DNA of 64,000 nt, taken from NCBI RefSeq assembly GCF_003115855.1, contig NZ_KZ819074.1, forward strand, positions 265,594 through 329,593, in the 5' to 3' direction. The DNA comes from Brenneria corticis (GTDB lineage Bacteria; Pseudomonadota; Gammaproteobacteria; Enterobacterales; Enterobacteriaceae). The translations under genes and the position numbers were made by a program. The notes under the pieces are model-generated. The model made no database searches. It was not told the origin of the DNA and saw nothing but the letters and a program-made list of their open reading frames with translations. This document shows, in pieces, positions 16,303-25,224 of this stretch; within the stretch, counting starts at the first letter, position 1; every line of letters begins with the position of its first letter.

Positions 16303-17754
16303 TTAGCAATACGCTTCCACCGCCGCTCGCATGCCGCGCTCCACGATGGTTTGCAACTGCTGCGTAACCTGCGCCGCCAGCCCCGGCACCCGGGTTAAAT
16401 CCTGTTGCCAGTGTTCGGTATCGCCGAGTACGGTATTGACCAGATCGGCCAGGCTGACGGTGCGCTGTTTAACGCCGGTCCATAAGGTGGCATAACAGGC
16501 CAGCCAGCGGGCATCATCCTGCAACGGATAGCTTTCCCCTTCACGCTCGCCCCGGTAAAACGCCAGCAGCGCCGCCAGGGCGAACGTCAGACGCGGCGGC
16601 AGTTCGCCGCGGCGCTCGCGGTATGCCAGCAGCTGCGGCAAAATGCGGGTACGGAATTTAGTCATGCCGTTCAGGGAGATAGACAGCAGTTGATGCTGGA
16701 TGAAGGGATTACGGAAACGGCTTAATACGGCCTGGGCAAACGACGCCAGCTCATCGCGGGGCGAATCGAGCGCCGGTACGATCTCTTGCGCGATGGTTTT
16801 TTCCACAAACCGGCCGATGCGGGCATCGTTCATCGCCTCCCCAACGGTGTCCAGCCCCGCCAGCCAGGCGACCGGCGCCAGCGCGGTATGCGCGCCATTG
16901 AGGATGGCGACCTTGCGCTCCTTATAGGGCTTAAGATCCTCGACGAGGCGAATATTGAGATCCAGCTTATTCAGACGCAGCTCCTCCGCCAGCCACGGCG
17001 GCCCCTGAATCACCAACAGATAGAAGTATTCGGCGGCGTCCAGCAGGCTGTCCTGATAGCCCAGTTCCTGCTGCAACTCGTCAGCTTCGCCATGCGGATA
17101 GCCGGTGACGATCCGATCCACCAGCGTGGAGCAGAACGTATTGTGTTCGTTCAACCAGGCGGCAAACGCGGACGGCAGCGCCCACTGTTCGGCGTAGCGC
17201 AATACCAGCGCTTTCAGCGCCTCGCCGTTATCGTCGATCAGTTCGCAGGGCAGCAGTATCCAGCCCTTGTCCGCGGCGCCGTCGAAATGGCGAAAACGTT
17301 CATACAGCAGACGAGTTAGCTTGGCCGGAAAACTCACGGGCGGCGTATCGGTCAGGCGATCGTCGGCGCGATAACAGATCCCGGCCTCGGTGGTATTGGA
17401 GAAAATCAGGCGTATGTTCGGATCGTGCGCCAGCGCCAGATATTCATCAAACTGACGATAGGTATTGATTTCACGGTTGACGGAGCGGATCAGCCGCGAT
17501 TCGCGCACCGTCTCGCCCTGTTCATTCAGGCCGCGAACGAGCGTGGTGTATAAACCATCCTGTCTGTTCAGCGCGGACGGGGAGTCGGCATCTCGCGGGC
17601 GCACCACCACGATCCCCGCATCCAGATCGGTATGTTCGTTCAGCAAGTCCAGCTGCCAGTCGATAAAGGCGCGCAGGAAATTGCCTTCGCCAAATTGAAT
17701 GACCCGGTCCGGGTGCCGGCGACCGGGGAAATGGTGACGGTTTAACGTTTGCAT
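16303..17754 (-). CDS. uxaB: Tagaturonate reductase (altronate oxidoreductase)
   Basis: A 483-residue NADH-dependent enzyme of the mannitol dehydrogenase family that reduces D-tagaturonate to D-altronate. The nucleotide-binding N-terminus reads RVIQFGEGNFLRAFIDWQ. The catalytic region includes YKERKVAILNGAHTALAP, with the lysine of the family motif. In E. coli uxaB is unlinked to uxaCA; its presence inside the operon here fits Dickeya and Pectobacterium relatives. Confidence 0.96.
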   Translation of the reverse strand: MQTLNRHHFPGRRHPDRVIQFGEGNFLRAFIDWQLDLLNEHTDLDAGIVVVRPRDADSPSALNRQDGLYTTLVRGLNEQGETVRESRLIRSVNREINTYRQFDEYLALAHDPNIRLIFSNTTEAGICYRADDRLTDTPPVSFPAKLTRLLYERFRHFDGAADKGWILLPCELIDDNGEALKALVLRYAEQWALPSAFAAWLNEHNTFCSTLVDRIVTGYPHGEADELQQELGYQDSLLDAAEYFYLLVIQGPPWLAEELRLNKLDLNIRLVEDLKPYKERKVAILNGAHTALAPVAWLAGLDTVGEAMNDARIGRFVEKTIAQEIVPALDSPRDELASFAQAVLSRFRNPFIQHQLLSISLNGMTKFRTRILPQLLAYRERRGELPPRLTFALAALLAFYRGEREGESYPLQDDARWLACYATLWTGVKQRTVSLADLVNTVLGDTEHWQQDLTRVPGLAAQVTQQLQTIVERGMRAAVEAYC

Positions 17755-17859
17755 TAACAGGTTACCTCGGGAGAGCGGCGGGATGCGGCGGAGGCGATAC
17801 CGCCGCCGTCATCCTTACCTGAAATCACACCGCTGGGCGACACGCCGCCCAATCACGGT

Positions 17860-19269
17860 TTACAGTTCAATGGCGAAATACTTTTCAGCGTTGGCGAAAC
17901 AGATGTTTTTCACCATTTCGCCCAACAGCGGCAGGTCGGCGGGCGCTTCGCCCTCCTCCACCCAGCGCCCGACCATCTGGCACAGAATGCGCCGGAAATA
18001 CTCATGGCGGGTATAAGACAGGAAACTGCGGCTGTCCGTCAGCATCCCGACGAAGCGGCTCAACAGCCCCAACTGCGCCAGTTGGGTCAGCTGACGCTGC
18101 ATGCCGTCTTTCTGATCGTTAAACCACCAGCCCGAACCAAACTGCATCTTGCCCGGCGTGCCCTCGCCCTGGAAGTTGCCCGCCATGGTGGCGATCACTT
18201 CGTTATCACGCGGATTCAGGCAGTAGAGGATGGTTTTCGGCAGGTTATCGTCCTTCGCCTGAGCGTCCAGCAGGCGGGAAAGCGGCTGAGCCAGGGGCCG
18301 ATCGTTGATGGAGTCAAAGCCGGTATCCGGCCCGAGAAGCCGCAGCTGGCGGCTATTATTGTTGCGCAACGCGCCGATATGATACTGCTGCACCCATTCG
18401 CGACGGTGGTATTCGCCGCCCAGAAACAGCAGCACGGCGGTTTTGAACTGGGCCGCCTCTTCCGGCGTCGGCTGCGCGCCGCTCAGGCGGCGGGAGAGGA
18501 TCGCATCCAGCGTCGCCTCATCCGCTTCGCCGTACACCACCACGTCCAGCGCATGGTCGGATACCTTGCAACCGTGCGCGGCAAAGTGGTCCATGCGCTT
18601 TTTCAGCGCGGCGCACAAATCGCCGAAACGGGTAATTGCCGTATCGGATACCGCCTCCAGGCGCAGCATATAATCAGCAAAGCCTTCCGCTTCGATAGTA
18701 AACGCTTTGTCCGGGCGCCAGCTGGGCAGCACTTTAACGGCAAAGCTGCCGTCCTGGGCGATGGCTTTATGGTGGCGCAGGTCATCCAGCGGATCGTCGG
18801 TGGTGCCCGCCATTTTCACGTTCATTTGCCGCATAATGCCGCGCGCCGTAAAGTCGTCACGCTCCAACAGGGCGTTGCCGCGCTGCCAGATATCTTTGGC
18901 GGTTGAGGGGGACAACAGCGTGCCGGTAATGCCGAACGGACGGCGCAGCTCCAGATGCGTCCAGTGATACAGCGGGTTGCCGATAGTATGGGGAACGGTC
19001 GCCGCCCAGGCCGCAAACTTTTCCCAATCGCTGGCGTCCCCGGTGCAAAAACGCTCGGCAACGCCGTTGGCGCGCATTGCCCGCCACTTATAGTGATCGC
19101 CCTTCAACCAGATGTCATACAGATTCTTAAAGCGGTAATTTTCCGCTATCTGCTGCGGCGGTAAATGGCAATGGTAATCAAAGATGGGCTGACTGACGGC
19201 ATAATCGTAATATAACCGGCGGGCAAACGGGCTATCCAACAGAAAATCTTCACTGAGAAACTGAGACAT
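17860..19269 (-). CDS. uxaC: Glucuronate/galacturonate isomerase
   Basis: A 469-residue isomerase of the amidohydrolase-related UxaC family that converts D-galacturonate to D-tagaturonate and D-glucuronate to D-fructuronate. The metal-site motif FDYHCHLPPQ is near residue 28 and GMLTDSRSFLSYTRHEYFRRILC is near the C-terminus. The start at 19269 follows AAGGACGAAAAAT and gives the usual 470-residue size class; a longer frame to 19329 is unsupported. It is the first gene of uxaCBA, divergent from exuR. Confidence 0.96.
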   Translation of the reverse strand: MSQFLSEDFLLDSPFARRLYYDYAVSQPIFDYHCHLPPQQIAENYRFKNLYDIWLKGDHYKWRAMRANGVAERFCTGDASDWEKFAAWAATVPHTIGNPLYHWTHLELRRPFGITGTLLSPSTAKDIWQRGNALLERDDFTARGIMRQMNVKMAGTTDDPLDDLRHHKAIAQDGSFAVKVLPSWRPDKAFTIEAEGFADYMLRLEAVSDTAITRFGDLCAALKKRMDHFAAHGCKVSDHALDVVVYGEADEATLDAILSRRLSGAQPTPEEAAQFKTAVLLFLGGEYHRREWVQQYHIGALRNNNSRQLRLLGPDTGFDSINDRPLAQPLSRLLDAQAKDDNLPKTILYCLNPRDNEVIATMAGNFQGEGTPGKMQFGSGWWFNDQKDGMQRQLTQLAQLGLLSRFVGMLTDSRSFLSYTRHEYFRRILCQMVGRWVEEGEAPADLPLLGEMVKNICFANAEKYFAIEL

Positions 19270-19350
19270 ATTTTTCGTCCTTACCGTGCGACCGGTGCGA
19301 AAAATGGGTTGATGGCTTAAAGATGTCACACCAATTATGTTCGATATCTC

Positions 19351-19358
19351 ATACCATT
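19351..19358. promoter_or_regulatory. Possible ExuR half-operator near uxaC
   Basis: ATACCATT, with a second ACCAAT at 19330-19335, resembles one half of the ExuR operator core (TGGTATACCA type) known in enterobacteria. It lies 82 bases upstream of the uxaC start. The assignment is inference. Confidence 0.3.
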
Positions 19359-19476
19359 AGTGAGGCCAGGATCGCAAAAAACCCACAAACGGAATAACAT
19401 CAGCGCTATTCAGGCCAGCCGGCGGCGGCTACGGCATATAACTGTGACCCAAACCTTGGTGGCGGCGGCCATTAGG

Positions 19477-19486
19477 TGGTATAACA
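19477..19486. promoter_or_regulatory. Possible ExuR operator near exuR
   Basis: TGGTATAACA differs from a TGGTATACCA palindrome core by one base and sits 82 bases before exuR, between the divergent uxaC and exuR. Autoregulation would be expected. Confidence 0.35.
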
Positions 19487-19567
19487 GATCACTCCCAAAG
19501 ATTAGCGAGACAGGACTCCAGGCCCTGACATCGCACATGGACCGTTATCTATCTAAGAGCAGGCATC

Positions 19568-20344
19568 ATGGAACTCACAGAAACCCGGCGTCTCTACCGG
19601 CAGCTTGCCGCGGAATTGAAGCAGCGTATCGAAGGCGGCGTTTATCCGGTTGGCGAAAAGCTGCCGGCGGAACGCTATATCGCCGAAGAAATGAATGTCA
19701 GCCGCACCGTGGTGCGCGAAGCGATCATTATGCTGGAAGTGGAAGGATACGTTGAAGTCCGTAAAGGCTCCGGTATTCATGTAATTTCCAACCAGCGGAA
19801 AAACCTGGTAATCCATAACGACGACGTCGAATTCGCCACCGTCGGACCGTTTGAACTCCTGCAGGCCCGTCAGCTGATTGAAAGCAATATCGCCGAATTC
19901 GCCGCTACCCAGGTTACCCGGCAGGATATCGTGCAATTGATGGAAATTCAGGAACATGCCCGCCAGGAAGACCGCTTCCGCGATTCACACTGGGATTTGC
20001 AATTCCATGTGCAGGTGGCGCTGGCCACCCAAAACTCGGCGATGGCGACCATCGTCGAAAAAATGTGGAGCCAGCGCATTCACAACCCATACTGGCGTAA
20101 ACTGCAGGAACATATTGACGACAAGTCGATTGAAAGCTGGTGCGACGATCACGATAAGATCCTGAAGGCGCTGATGCGTAAAGACCCTTATGCGGCCAAG
20201 CTCGCCATGTGGCAGCATCTGGAGAACACCAAACAAATGCTGTTCCGCGCCACCACCGACGATTTTGAATTCAATGTGGACCGCTATATGTTTGCGGATA
20301 ACCCGGTCGTCCACCTGGACCAGATAAATATCGCCAAGCCCTGA
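19568..20344 (+). CDS. exuR: Hexuronate regulator, GntR family (FadR subfamily)
   Basis: A 258-residue repressor of hexuronate genes. The N-terminal winged helix (about residues 5-75) carries EKLPAERYIAEEMNVSRTVVREAI. The C-terminal FCD helical domain (about 100-235) binds the effector, with the metal-site residues spread over HWDLQFHVQVA and DDHDKILKALMRKD. It is divergent from uxaC, which it should repress in the absence of galacturonate or glucuronate-derived inducer. Confidence 0.94.
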   Translation: MELTETRRLYRQLAAELKQRIEGGVYPVGEKLPAERYIAEEMNVSRTVVREAIIMLEVEGYVEVRKGSGIHVISNQRKNLVIHNDDVEFATVGPFELLQARQLIESNIAEFAATQVTRQDIVQLMEIQEHARQEDRFRDSHWDLQFHVQVALATQNSAMATIVEKMWSQRIHNPYWRKLQEHIDDKSIESWCDDHDKILKALMRKDPYAAKLAMWQHLENTKQMLFRATTDDFEFNVDRYMFADNPVVHLDQINIAKP

Positions 20345-20820
20345 TGACGCTTTATCACGGCGTCGCCCCCGTTCCCTGAACCGGGGTAAAGAGTCAAAAA
20401 GCGTCGATTTCTGTCAGCGAGTGTAAAATATGGCGGAAACACCACTATTCGCGTCATAACATGCCTTAAATCAACCCGGTTGCTATGATATTTTTCTGTC
20501 TCAATACCGCCTGTTTTGTTACAGTTAGAGCGTTTTTTTACACATAATTCGCAGCTTTGGGCGTAAAACGCGTCAGTGGCAGACAATTCCTGGCCAAACG
20601 GTTTTGGGCTACTATCTGTCAGGTAGGCAGAAACGCGATCGGAGAACAATAATCAGCCCCGGACGCCGGCATTATCATCGGTATGGCCGCAAACGGATAT
20701 TATCTTCCAGGAAACGTCGCTGGATTGGGCCGCCTGATGAACCGTATTCACCTTTATCATGACCGGAAGCGCTTATATCGCCATGGGTTAAATGAAATGC
20801 AGCTGTATTAGGAATACCGG
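20345..20820. other. 476-bp intergenic region, no gene seen
   Basis: There is no supported coding frame or clear structured RNA between exuR and yqjA. It should hold the yqjA-mzrA promoter. I looked for a CpxR box (two GTAAA-type half sites) and saw only isolated halves. Confidence 0.5.
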
Positions 20821-21495
20821 ATGGATATTATTAAAGAACTGTTAAATGCACTCTGGCACCAGGATTTTGATGTTTTAGCCGATCCCAAACTGGTGTGGAC
20901 CATCTACCTATTGCTGTTCTTAATCCTTTTTCTGGAAAACGGCCTGCTGCCCGCCGCTTTCCTGCCCGGCGACAGCTTACTTATTCTGGTCGGCGTGCTG
21001 GTGGCCAAAGGCACGATGAATTTCCCCTTTACCATCGTCCTGCTGACAACGGCGGCCAGTCTGGGATGCTGGGTCAGTTATATTCAGGGGAAATGGCTGG
21101 GCAATACGCGAATAGTACAAAGCTGGCTGTCGCATTTACCCGCCCACTATCACCAGCGCGCGCATCAGCTTTTCCATCGACACGGACTTTCCGCGCTATT
21201 AATCGGGCGCTTTCTGGCATTTGTTCGTACACTATTACCAACGATCGCCGGCCTGTCAGGCTTAAACAACGCCCGTTTTCAGTTCTTTAACTGGATGAGC
21301 GGGCTATTGTGGGTACTGATTCTGGTTTCGCTCGGTTTCGCGTTGGGGAAAACCCGCATATTTCTGAAATATGAAGACGAACTGATGTTTTTCCTGATGA
21401 TGTTGCCGCTGGCGCTGCTGTTTATCGGCCTGTTTGGATCACTATTCGTACTTTGGCGTAAAAAGCGTACCGCTAACGCAGAAAAAGGAAATTAA
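20821..21495 (+). CDS. yqjA: DedA-family membrane protein YqjA
   Basis: A 224-residue inner-membrane protein of the DedA (SNARE-associated/VTT) family. The amphipathic re-entrant region holds the motif ENGLLPAAFLPGDSLL near residue 39 and FLAFVRTLLPTIAGLSG near residue 135, with the acidic and basic residues needed for DedA function. YqjA and YghB are needed in E. coli for cell division, drug tolerance and alkaline pH growth, probably through proton-coupled lipid or ion transport. It is followed two bases later by mzrA. Confidence 0.94.
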   Translation: MDIIKELLNALWHQDFDVLADPKLVWTIYLLLFLILFLENGLLPAAFLPGDSLLILVGVLVAKGTMNFPFTIVLLTTAASLGCWVSYIQGKWLGNTRIVQSWLSHLPAHYHQRAHQLFHRHGLSALLIGRFLAFVRTLLPTIAGLSGLNNARFQFFNWMSGLLWVLILVSLGFALGKTRIFLKYEDELMFFLMMLPLALLFIGLFGSLFVLWRKKRTANAEKGN

Positions 21496-21497
21496 CG

Positions 21498-21878
21498 GTG
21501 TCAATCCGCCGGTTTTACCGCAAAAAAATATGGCGCATACTATTGCTGGTAACGCTGCCGCTGCTGGCGCTGACGCTGTCGCCGGGCCGCTCCCAGAATG
21601 AGGCGATGCTGCATATCAAGCCGCTCTACCACGGCGCGGCGCTGCCTGACGGCTTCTATATTTATCAGCGATTAAACGAACACGGTATCGCCATAAAGAG
21701 CATCACTCCCGCGCAGGACAGCCTGATCGTGCGTTTGGTTTCTCCCGAGCAGAGCGTTGAAGCCAGAAACGTACTGCGCGTCTCCTTGCCCAAAGCGAAC
21801 ATCACTACGCAGCAGGCCGCCAAACCCGCGCCCTACTGGCAGCAAAAGCTGACGCAAAAACAATCTAAACTGGGATAA
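21498..21878 (+). CDS. mzrA: EnvZ/OmpR regulon modulator MzrA
   Basis: A 126-residue single-pass inner-membrane protein. A basic N-terminus (SIRRFYRKKIWR) precedes one membrane segment (residues 13-28) and a periplasmic domain. In E. coli MzrA binds EnvZ and links CpxAR signals to OmpR output. It starts with GTG at 21498, supported by AAAAAGGAAA upstream and the two-base gap to yqjA, so the two are probably co-transcribed. Confidence 0.88.
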   Translation: MSIRRFYRKKIWRILLLVTLPLLALTLSPGRSQNEAMLHIKPLYHGAALPDGFYIYQRLNEHGIAIKSITPAQDSLIVRLVSPEQSVEARNVLRVSLPKANITTQQAAKPAPYWQQKLTQKQSKLG

Positions 21879-21882
21879 TAAA

Positions 21883-22263
21883 TTGAAACTACACCATATT
21901 ATGATGGCCGCCCTATTGGCGTTCACGGCCGGCGCACCGGCTATGGCCGCCGATAGCCAGGGCGGCTGTGTACAAAAACAGCAGGAAATTCAGCGCCAGA
22001 TCGACCATGCCCGCAACCACGGCAATCAGCAGCGCATCGCCGGATTGCAACGCGCGCTGGATGGGGTGAAATCACACTGCACCGATGAAAAGCTGGCCGC
22101 CGAACATCAGAACAAGATTGCGGAAAAACGCGCGGAAGTGGCTGAACGCCAACGCGATCTGGACGAAAGCAAACGCGACGGCGATCCGAAAAAAATCCTC
22201 AAACGCGAGCAAAAACTGGCTGAAGCGCAACAGGAATTGCAGGCGGTGGAAAAAGATAACTAG
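21883..22263 (+). CDS. yqjC: Periplasmic DUF1090 protein YqjC
   Basis: A 126-residue exported protein with a signal peptide (KLHHIMMAALLAFTAGAPAMA) and a charged, helical mature part rich in Lys, Glu and Gln. Two cysteines (GGCVQKQQ and SHCTDEK) probably pair. It is the DUF1090 family and its function is unknown. The proposed start is TTG at 21883, which gives a normal signal peptide; ATG at 21901 would shorten it. Confidence 0.85.
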   Translation: MKLHHIMMAALLAFTAGAPAMAADSQGGCVQKQQEIQRQIDHARNHGNQQRIAGLQRALDGVKSHCTDEKLAAEHQNKIAEKRAEVAERQRDLDESKRDGDPKKILKREQKLAEAQQELQAVEKDN

Positions 22264-22450
22264 CCCGAACGGCGGCCGGAATAATCCGTTTCACCGCCGC
22301 CCGCATCGCTCATTTTATAACCTGAATGTAAATTGTTAAAACTTACAATAAGTTATCAGAATTTTCCGGGCGCAGTTTAACAAGCATAAATTGAAACTTA
22401 AGCTATAGTTAAAACTCCTGCTTTATGACGACAAATAAGGGTTATTCAAT

Positions 22451-22756
22451 ATGGCTAAAGATCAGAATTCCGAGTATTTACGCGCTGAATTAAAATCGCT
22501 GGCAGATACGCTGGAAGAAGTATTAAGCACCTCCAGCGACAAATCCAAAGCAGAACTGGACAAACTGCGCAGCAAAGCGGAAACGGCGCTGAAAGAAACC
22601 CGTTCCCGTCTGAGCGATACCGGTGAGAAAATCGCCTCCCAGACCCGCGAAGCGGTGGGATATGCCGACGACTATGTGCGTGAAAATCCGTGGACCGGCG
22701 TTGGTATCGGTGCCGCGGTGGGTGTGGTGCTTGGTGTCCTGCTTTCCCGCCGTTAA
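22451..22756 (+). CDS. yqjD: YqjD/ElaB-family ribosome-associated membrane protein
   Basis: A 101-residue DUF883 protein. Residues 1-75 are charged and helical, and the C-terminus is a glycine-rich membrane anchor (TGVGIGAAVGVVLGVLLSRR). In E. coli YqjD sits in the inner membrane, binds 70S and 100S ribosomes and is made in stationary phase under RpoS. It starts the yqjDEK set. Confidence 0.92.
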   Translation: MAKDQNSEYLRAELKSLADTLEEVLSTSSDKSKAELDKLRSKAETALKETRSRLSDTGEKIASQTREAVGYADDYVRENPWTGVGIGAAVGVVLGVLLSRR

Positions 22757-22770
22757 TTATCCTGACCATT

Positions 22771-23166
22771 ATGACGGATAAACAACGACAAGGCCCCGCC
22801 AGCGGGGCTATAGCTTCAGCTCAACGCATCATCACCATTATCGTCAATATGGTGGAAACACGTGTCCGTCTGGCCGTTATCGAACTGGAAGAAGAGAAAA
22901 CCAATCTGATTCAGTTGCTGATAATGGCCGGATTGACGCTGCTTTTCGCCACTTTTGGGCTAATGAGCCTGATTGCATTGATTGTATGGGGAATAGAGCC
23001 CCAATATCGCCTGTTCGCGCTGGGATGCATTACCGCGACCCTGCTTGGACTGGCCGTCATTGGCGGCATCTGGACGTTGCTGAAGGTGCGGAGATCCACC
23101 CTGCTCAAGGCCACCCGCAAGGAGCTGGCAACCGATCGGGCGCTGCTGGAGGATGAATCAAAATGA
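22771..23166 (+). CDS. yqjE: Inner membrane protein YqjE (holin-like DUF1469)
   Basis: A 131-residue protein with two membrane segments (about residues 48-75 and 82-108) between charged ends. It belongs to the phage-holin-superfamily YqjE group. The function is unknown. The start at 22771 comes 14 bases after yqjD; a longer frame would overlap yqjD. Its stop overlaps the yqjK start by four bases. Confidence 0.88.
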   Translation: MTDKQRQGPASGAIASAQRIITIIVNMVETRVRLAVIELEEEKTNLIQLLIMAGLTLLFATFGLMSLIALIVWGIEPQYRLFALGCITATLLGLAVIGGIWTLLKVRRSTLLKATRKELATDRALLEDESK

Positions 23167-23447
23167 GTCATCAGCCACGCGACGAAGAAAAAACCCGGCT
23201 TTTACGTAAAATCCAGCAGCAAAGGCTGGATTTATCGGCGGCTAAAAAACACTGGCTGGAATCAACCGCTCCCTATGACCGCTGGTGGCACAATGTGCTG
23301 CAGTGGCGGAAATACTGGGTTTTCGGCTCCGGCCTTATCGCCCTTTACGGCGTTCGCCACCCTAGCCGTATGATCCGCTGGGCGCGCCGCGCAGTCGGGC
23401 TGTGGGGAACCGTCAGGCTTTTCCGCAAAACCTTTTCCCTGCGCTAA
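23163..23447 (+). CDS. yqjK: YqjK-like protein
   Basis: A 94-residue basic protein of the YqjK family, with one weak hydrophobic stretch (WVFGSGLIALYGV) near residue 57. Its start overlaps the yqjE stop as ATGA, so the two are translationally coupled. Function unknown. Confidence 0.82.
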   Translation: MSHQPRDEEKTRLLRKIQQQRLDLSAAKKHWLESTAPYDRWWHNVLQWRKYWVFGSGLIALYGVRHPSRMIRWARRAVGLWGTVRLFRKTFSLR

Positions 23448-23687
23448 TTTCCCTATCCCCCCTATCGCCAGATATCCGCCTTTCATCATCTGGCGCTTAC
23501 GCTAAGCCGATTGCCATGGACGTAACATCAATTTTTCTGAAGAAAACCAACAATTTTACTCGCTGGCGCCCAATTCCATCTCTCTATACTATCTGCTCCA
23601 TAAGCTGATGGCAGGGGATATTTGCAATAAATCCCTGCATCTACCCCACGTCAGGTCATTAACGTCTGTGAAAAACATATTGGAGAG

Positions 23688-24086
23688 ATGATGAAAAATT
23701 TAGAAAGTACCGCCCTGTTGGTTGCGCGTATTTTGATGCCGATTCTATTTATCGTGGCGGGTTATGGAAAACTGGGCGATGCCTATGCCGGCACGCAACA
23801 GTATATGCAGGCCATGGGCGTGCCGACCTTCCTGCTGCCGCTGACGATTTTGCTGGAGCTGGGCGGCGGTCTGGCAATCCTGTTTGGTCTGCTGACCCGT
23901 ACCGTTGCGCTGTTCACCGCCGGCTTTACGCTGCTGACGGCGCTGCTTTTCCATACCAATTTCGCCGAAGGTGTTAACCAGATCATGTTCCTGAAAAACC
24001 TGACCATCGCCGGCGGGTTCCTGTTGCTGGCCGTTACGGGTCCCGGCGCCTACAGCATTGACCGCATCCTGAATAAAAAGTGGTAA
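23688..24086 (+). CDS. yqjF: DoxX-family inner membrane protein YqjF
   Basis: A 132-residue protein with four membrane segments of the DoxX family (ARILMPILFIVAGYGKLGD near the start, LELGGGLAILFGL and a C-terminal GPGAYSIDR). The physiological role is not settled. It has a GGAGAG ribosome site and could start at 23688 or at the next ATG (23691). Confidence 0.9.
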   Translation: MMKNLESTALLVARILMPILFIVAGYGKLGDAYAGTQQYMQAMGVPTFLLPLTILLELGGGLAILFGLLTRTVALFTAGFTLLTALLFHTNFAEGVNQIMFLKNLTIAGGFLLLAVTGPGAYSIDRILNKKW

Positions 24087-24182
24087 CACCGGGAGTTTTC
24101 CCCCTGTACTACACTTAGTCATTAAAAAGAACGACGACGGCAACCGTCGTCGTTCCGCATGGTTTTATCAACGGGAGGATTT

Positions 24183-25184
24183 ATGGGGCAACTGGTTGAC
24201 GGCGTATGGCACGATACCTGGTATGAAACCAAATCTACCGGCGGTCACTTTAAACGTTCGGAATCGCAATTCCGGCACTGGGTCACCCCGGACGGCGAAC
24301 CGGGAATCACCGGCGACGGCGGCTTTCAGGCCGAGTCAGGCCGCTATCATCTGTATGTTTCCCTTGCCTGCCCCTGGGCGCACCGCACTCTGTTGATGCG
24401 CCGCTTGAAAGGACTGGAAGCCCATATCGCCGTGTCCGTCGTTCATCCGTTAATGCTGGATCACGGCTGGACCTTCGATACCGATTTCCAGGACGCCACC
24501 GGGGATTCGCTGTATCAGCATGAGTTTCTCTATCAGCTGTATCTGCACGCCGACCCCGACTACAGCGGACGCGTTACCGTTCCGGTACTGTGGGACACCG
24601 AACGGCATACGATAGTCAGCAACGAGTCGGCCGATATCATCCGCATGTTCAATAGCGCCTTTGACAATATCGGAGCCAAGCCGGGAGATTACTATCCGCC
24701 GGCGCTGCGCGCCCAGATAGATGAACTGAACGGCTGGATCTACGATCAGGTCAACAACGGCGTGTATAAAGCCGGTTTCGCCACCAGCCAGCCGGCCTAT
24801 GACGACGCCGTCAGCGCCCTGTTCGCCGCGTTATCCCGGTTGGAATCGATTCTCGGACGCCAGCGTTACCTGACCGGCGACCGCCTGTCCGAAGCGGACT
24901 TGCGCCTGTGGACGACGCTGATACGCTTTGACCCGGTTTATCACACCCATTTTAAGTGCGATAAATACCGCATAAGCGATTATCCGCAGCTGTACGGCTT
25001 TTTACGCGATATCTACCAGTTGCCCGGCGTGGCGGATACCGTCAATCTGGCTCATATTCGCCACCACTACTACCGCAGCCACCGCACCATCAACCCCCAC
25101 GGCGTGATATCCGTCGGGCCGGTTCAGGATCTGGATAGCCCCCACGGGCGGGACAGGCAGTTTGCCCCGGCGATAAGCGAGTAA
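24183..25184 (+). CDS. yqjG: Glutathionyl-hydroquinone reductase
   Basis: A 333-residue xi-class glutathione transferase (GS-HQR). It reduces glutathionyl-hydroquinones with glutathione. The thioredoxin-like N-terminal domain carries the catalytic CPW motif in LACPWAHRTLLMR. The C-terminal helical domain has the Tyr residues of the family in FDPVYHTHFKC. The start at 24183 follows GGGAGGATTT. Its place after yqjF and before yhaJ is the E. coli order. Confidence 0.95.
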   Translation: MGQLVDGVWHDTWYETKSTGGHFKRSESQFRHWVTPDGEPGITGDGGFQAESGRYHLYVSLACPWAHRTLLMRRLKGLEAHIAVSVVHPLMLDHGWTFDTDFQDATGDSLYQHEFLYQLYLHADPDYSGRVTVPVLWDTERHTIVSNESADIIRMFNSAFDNIGAKPGDYYPPALRAQIDELNGWIYDQVNNGVYKAGFATSQPAYDDAVSALFAALSRLESILGRQRYLTGDRLSEADLRLWTTLIRFDPVYHTHFKCDKYRISDYPQLYGFLRDIYQLPGVADTVNLAHIRHHYYRSHRTINPHGVISVGPVQDLDSPHGRDRQFAPAISE

Positions 25185-25224
25185 CCGGCACTAGGCGCCT
25201 TTTCTGTATCAAGCGCGGGAAAAC

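Noticed and set aside
15190..16398. 402-codon open frame antisense to uxaA
   Set aside because: It lies across uxaA and the uxaB end, with no family resemblance.
18004..18906. 300-codon open frame antisense to uxaC
   Set aside because: Shadow frame with no start signal or recognised motif.
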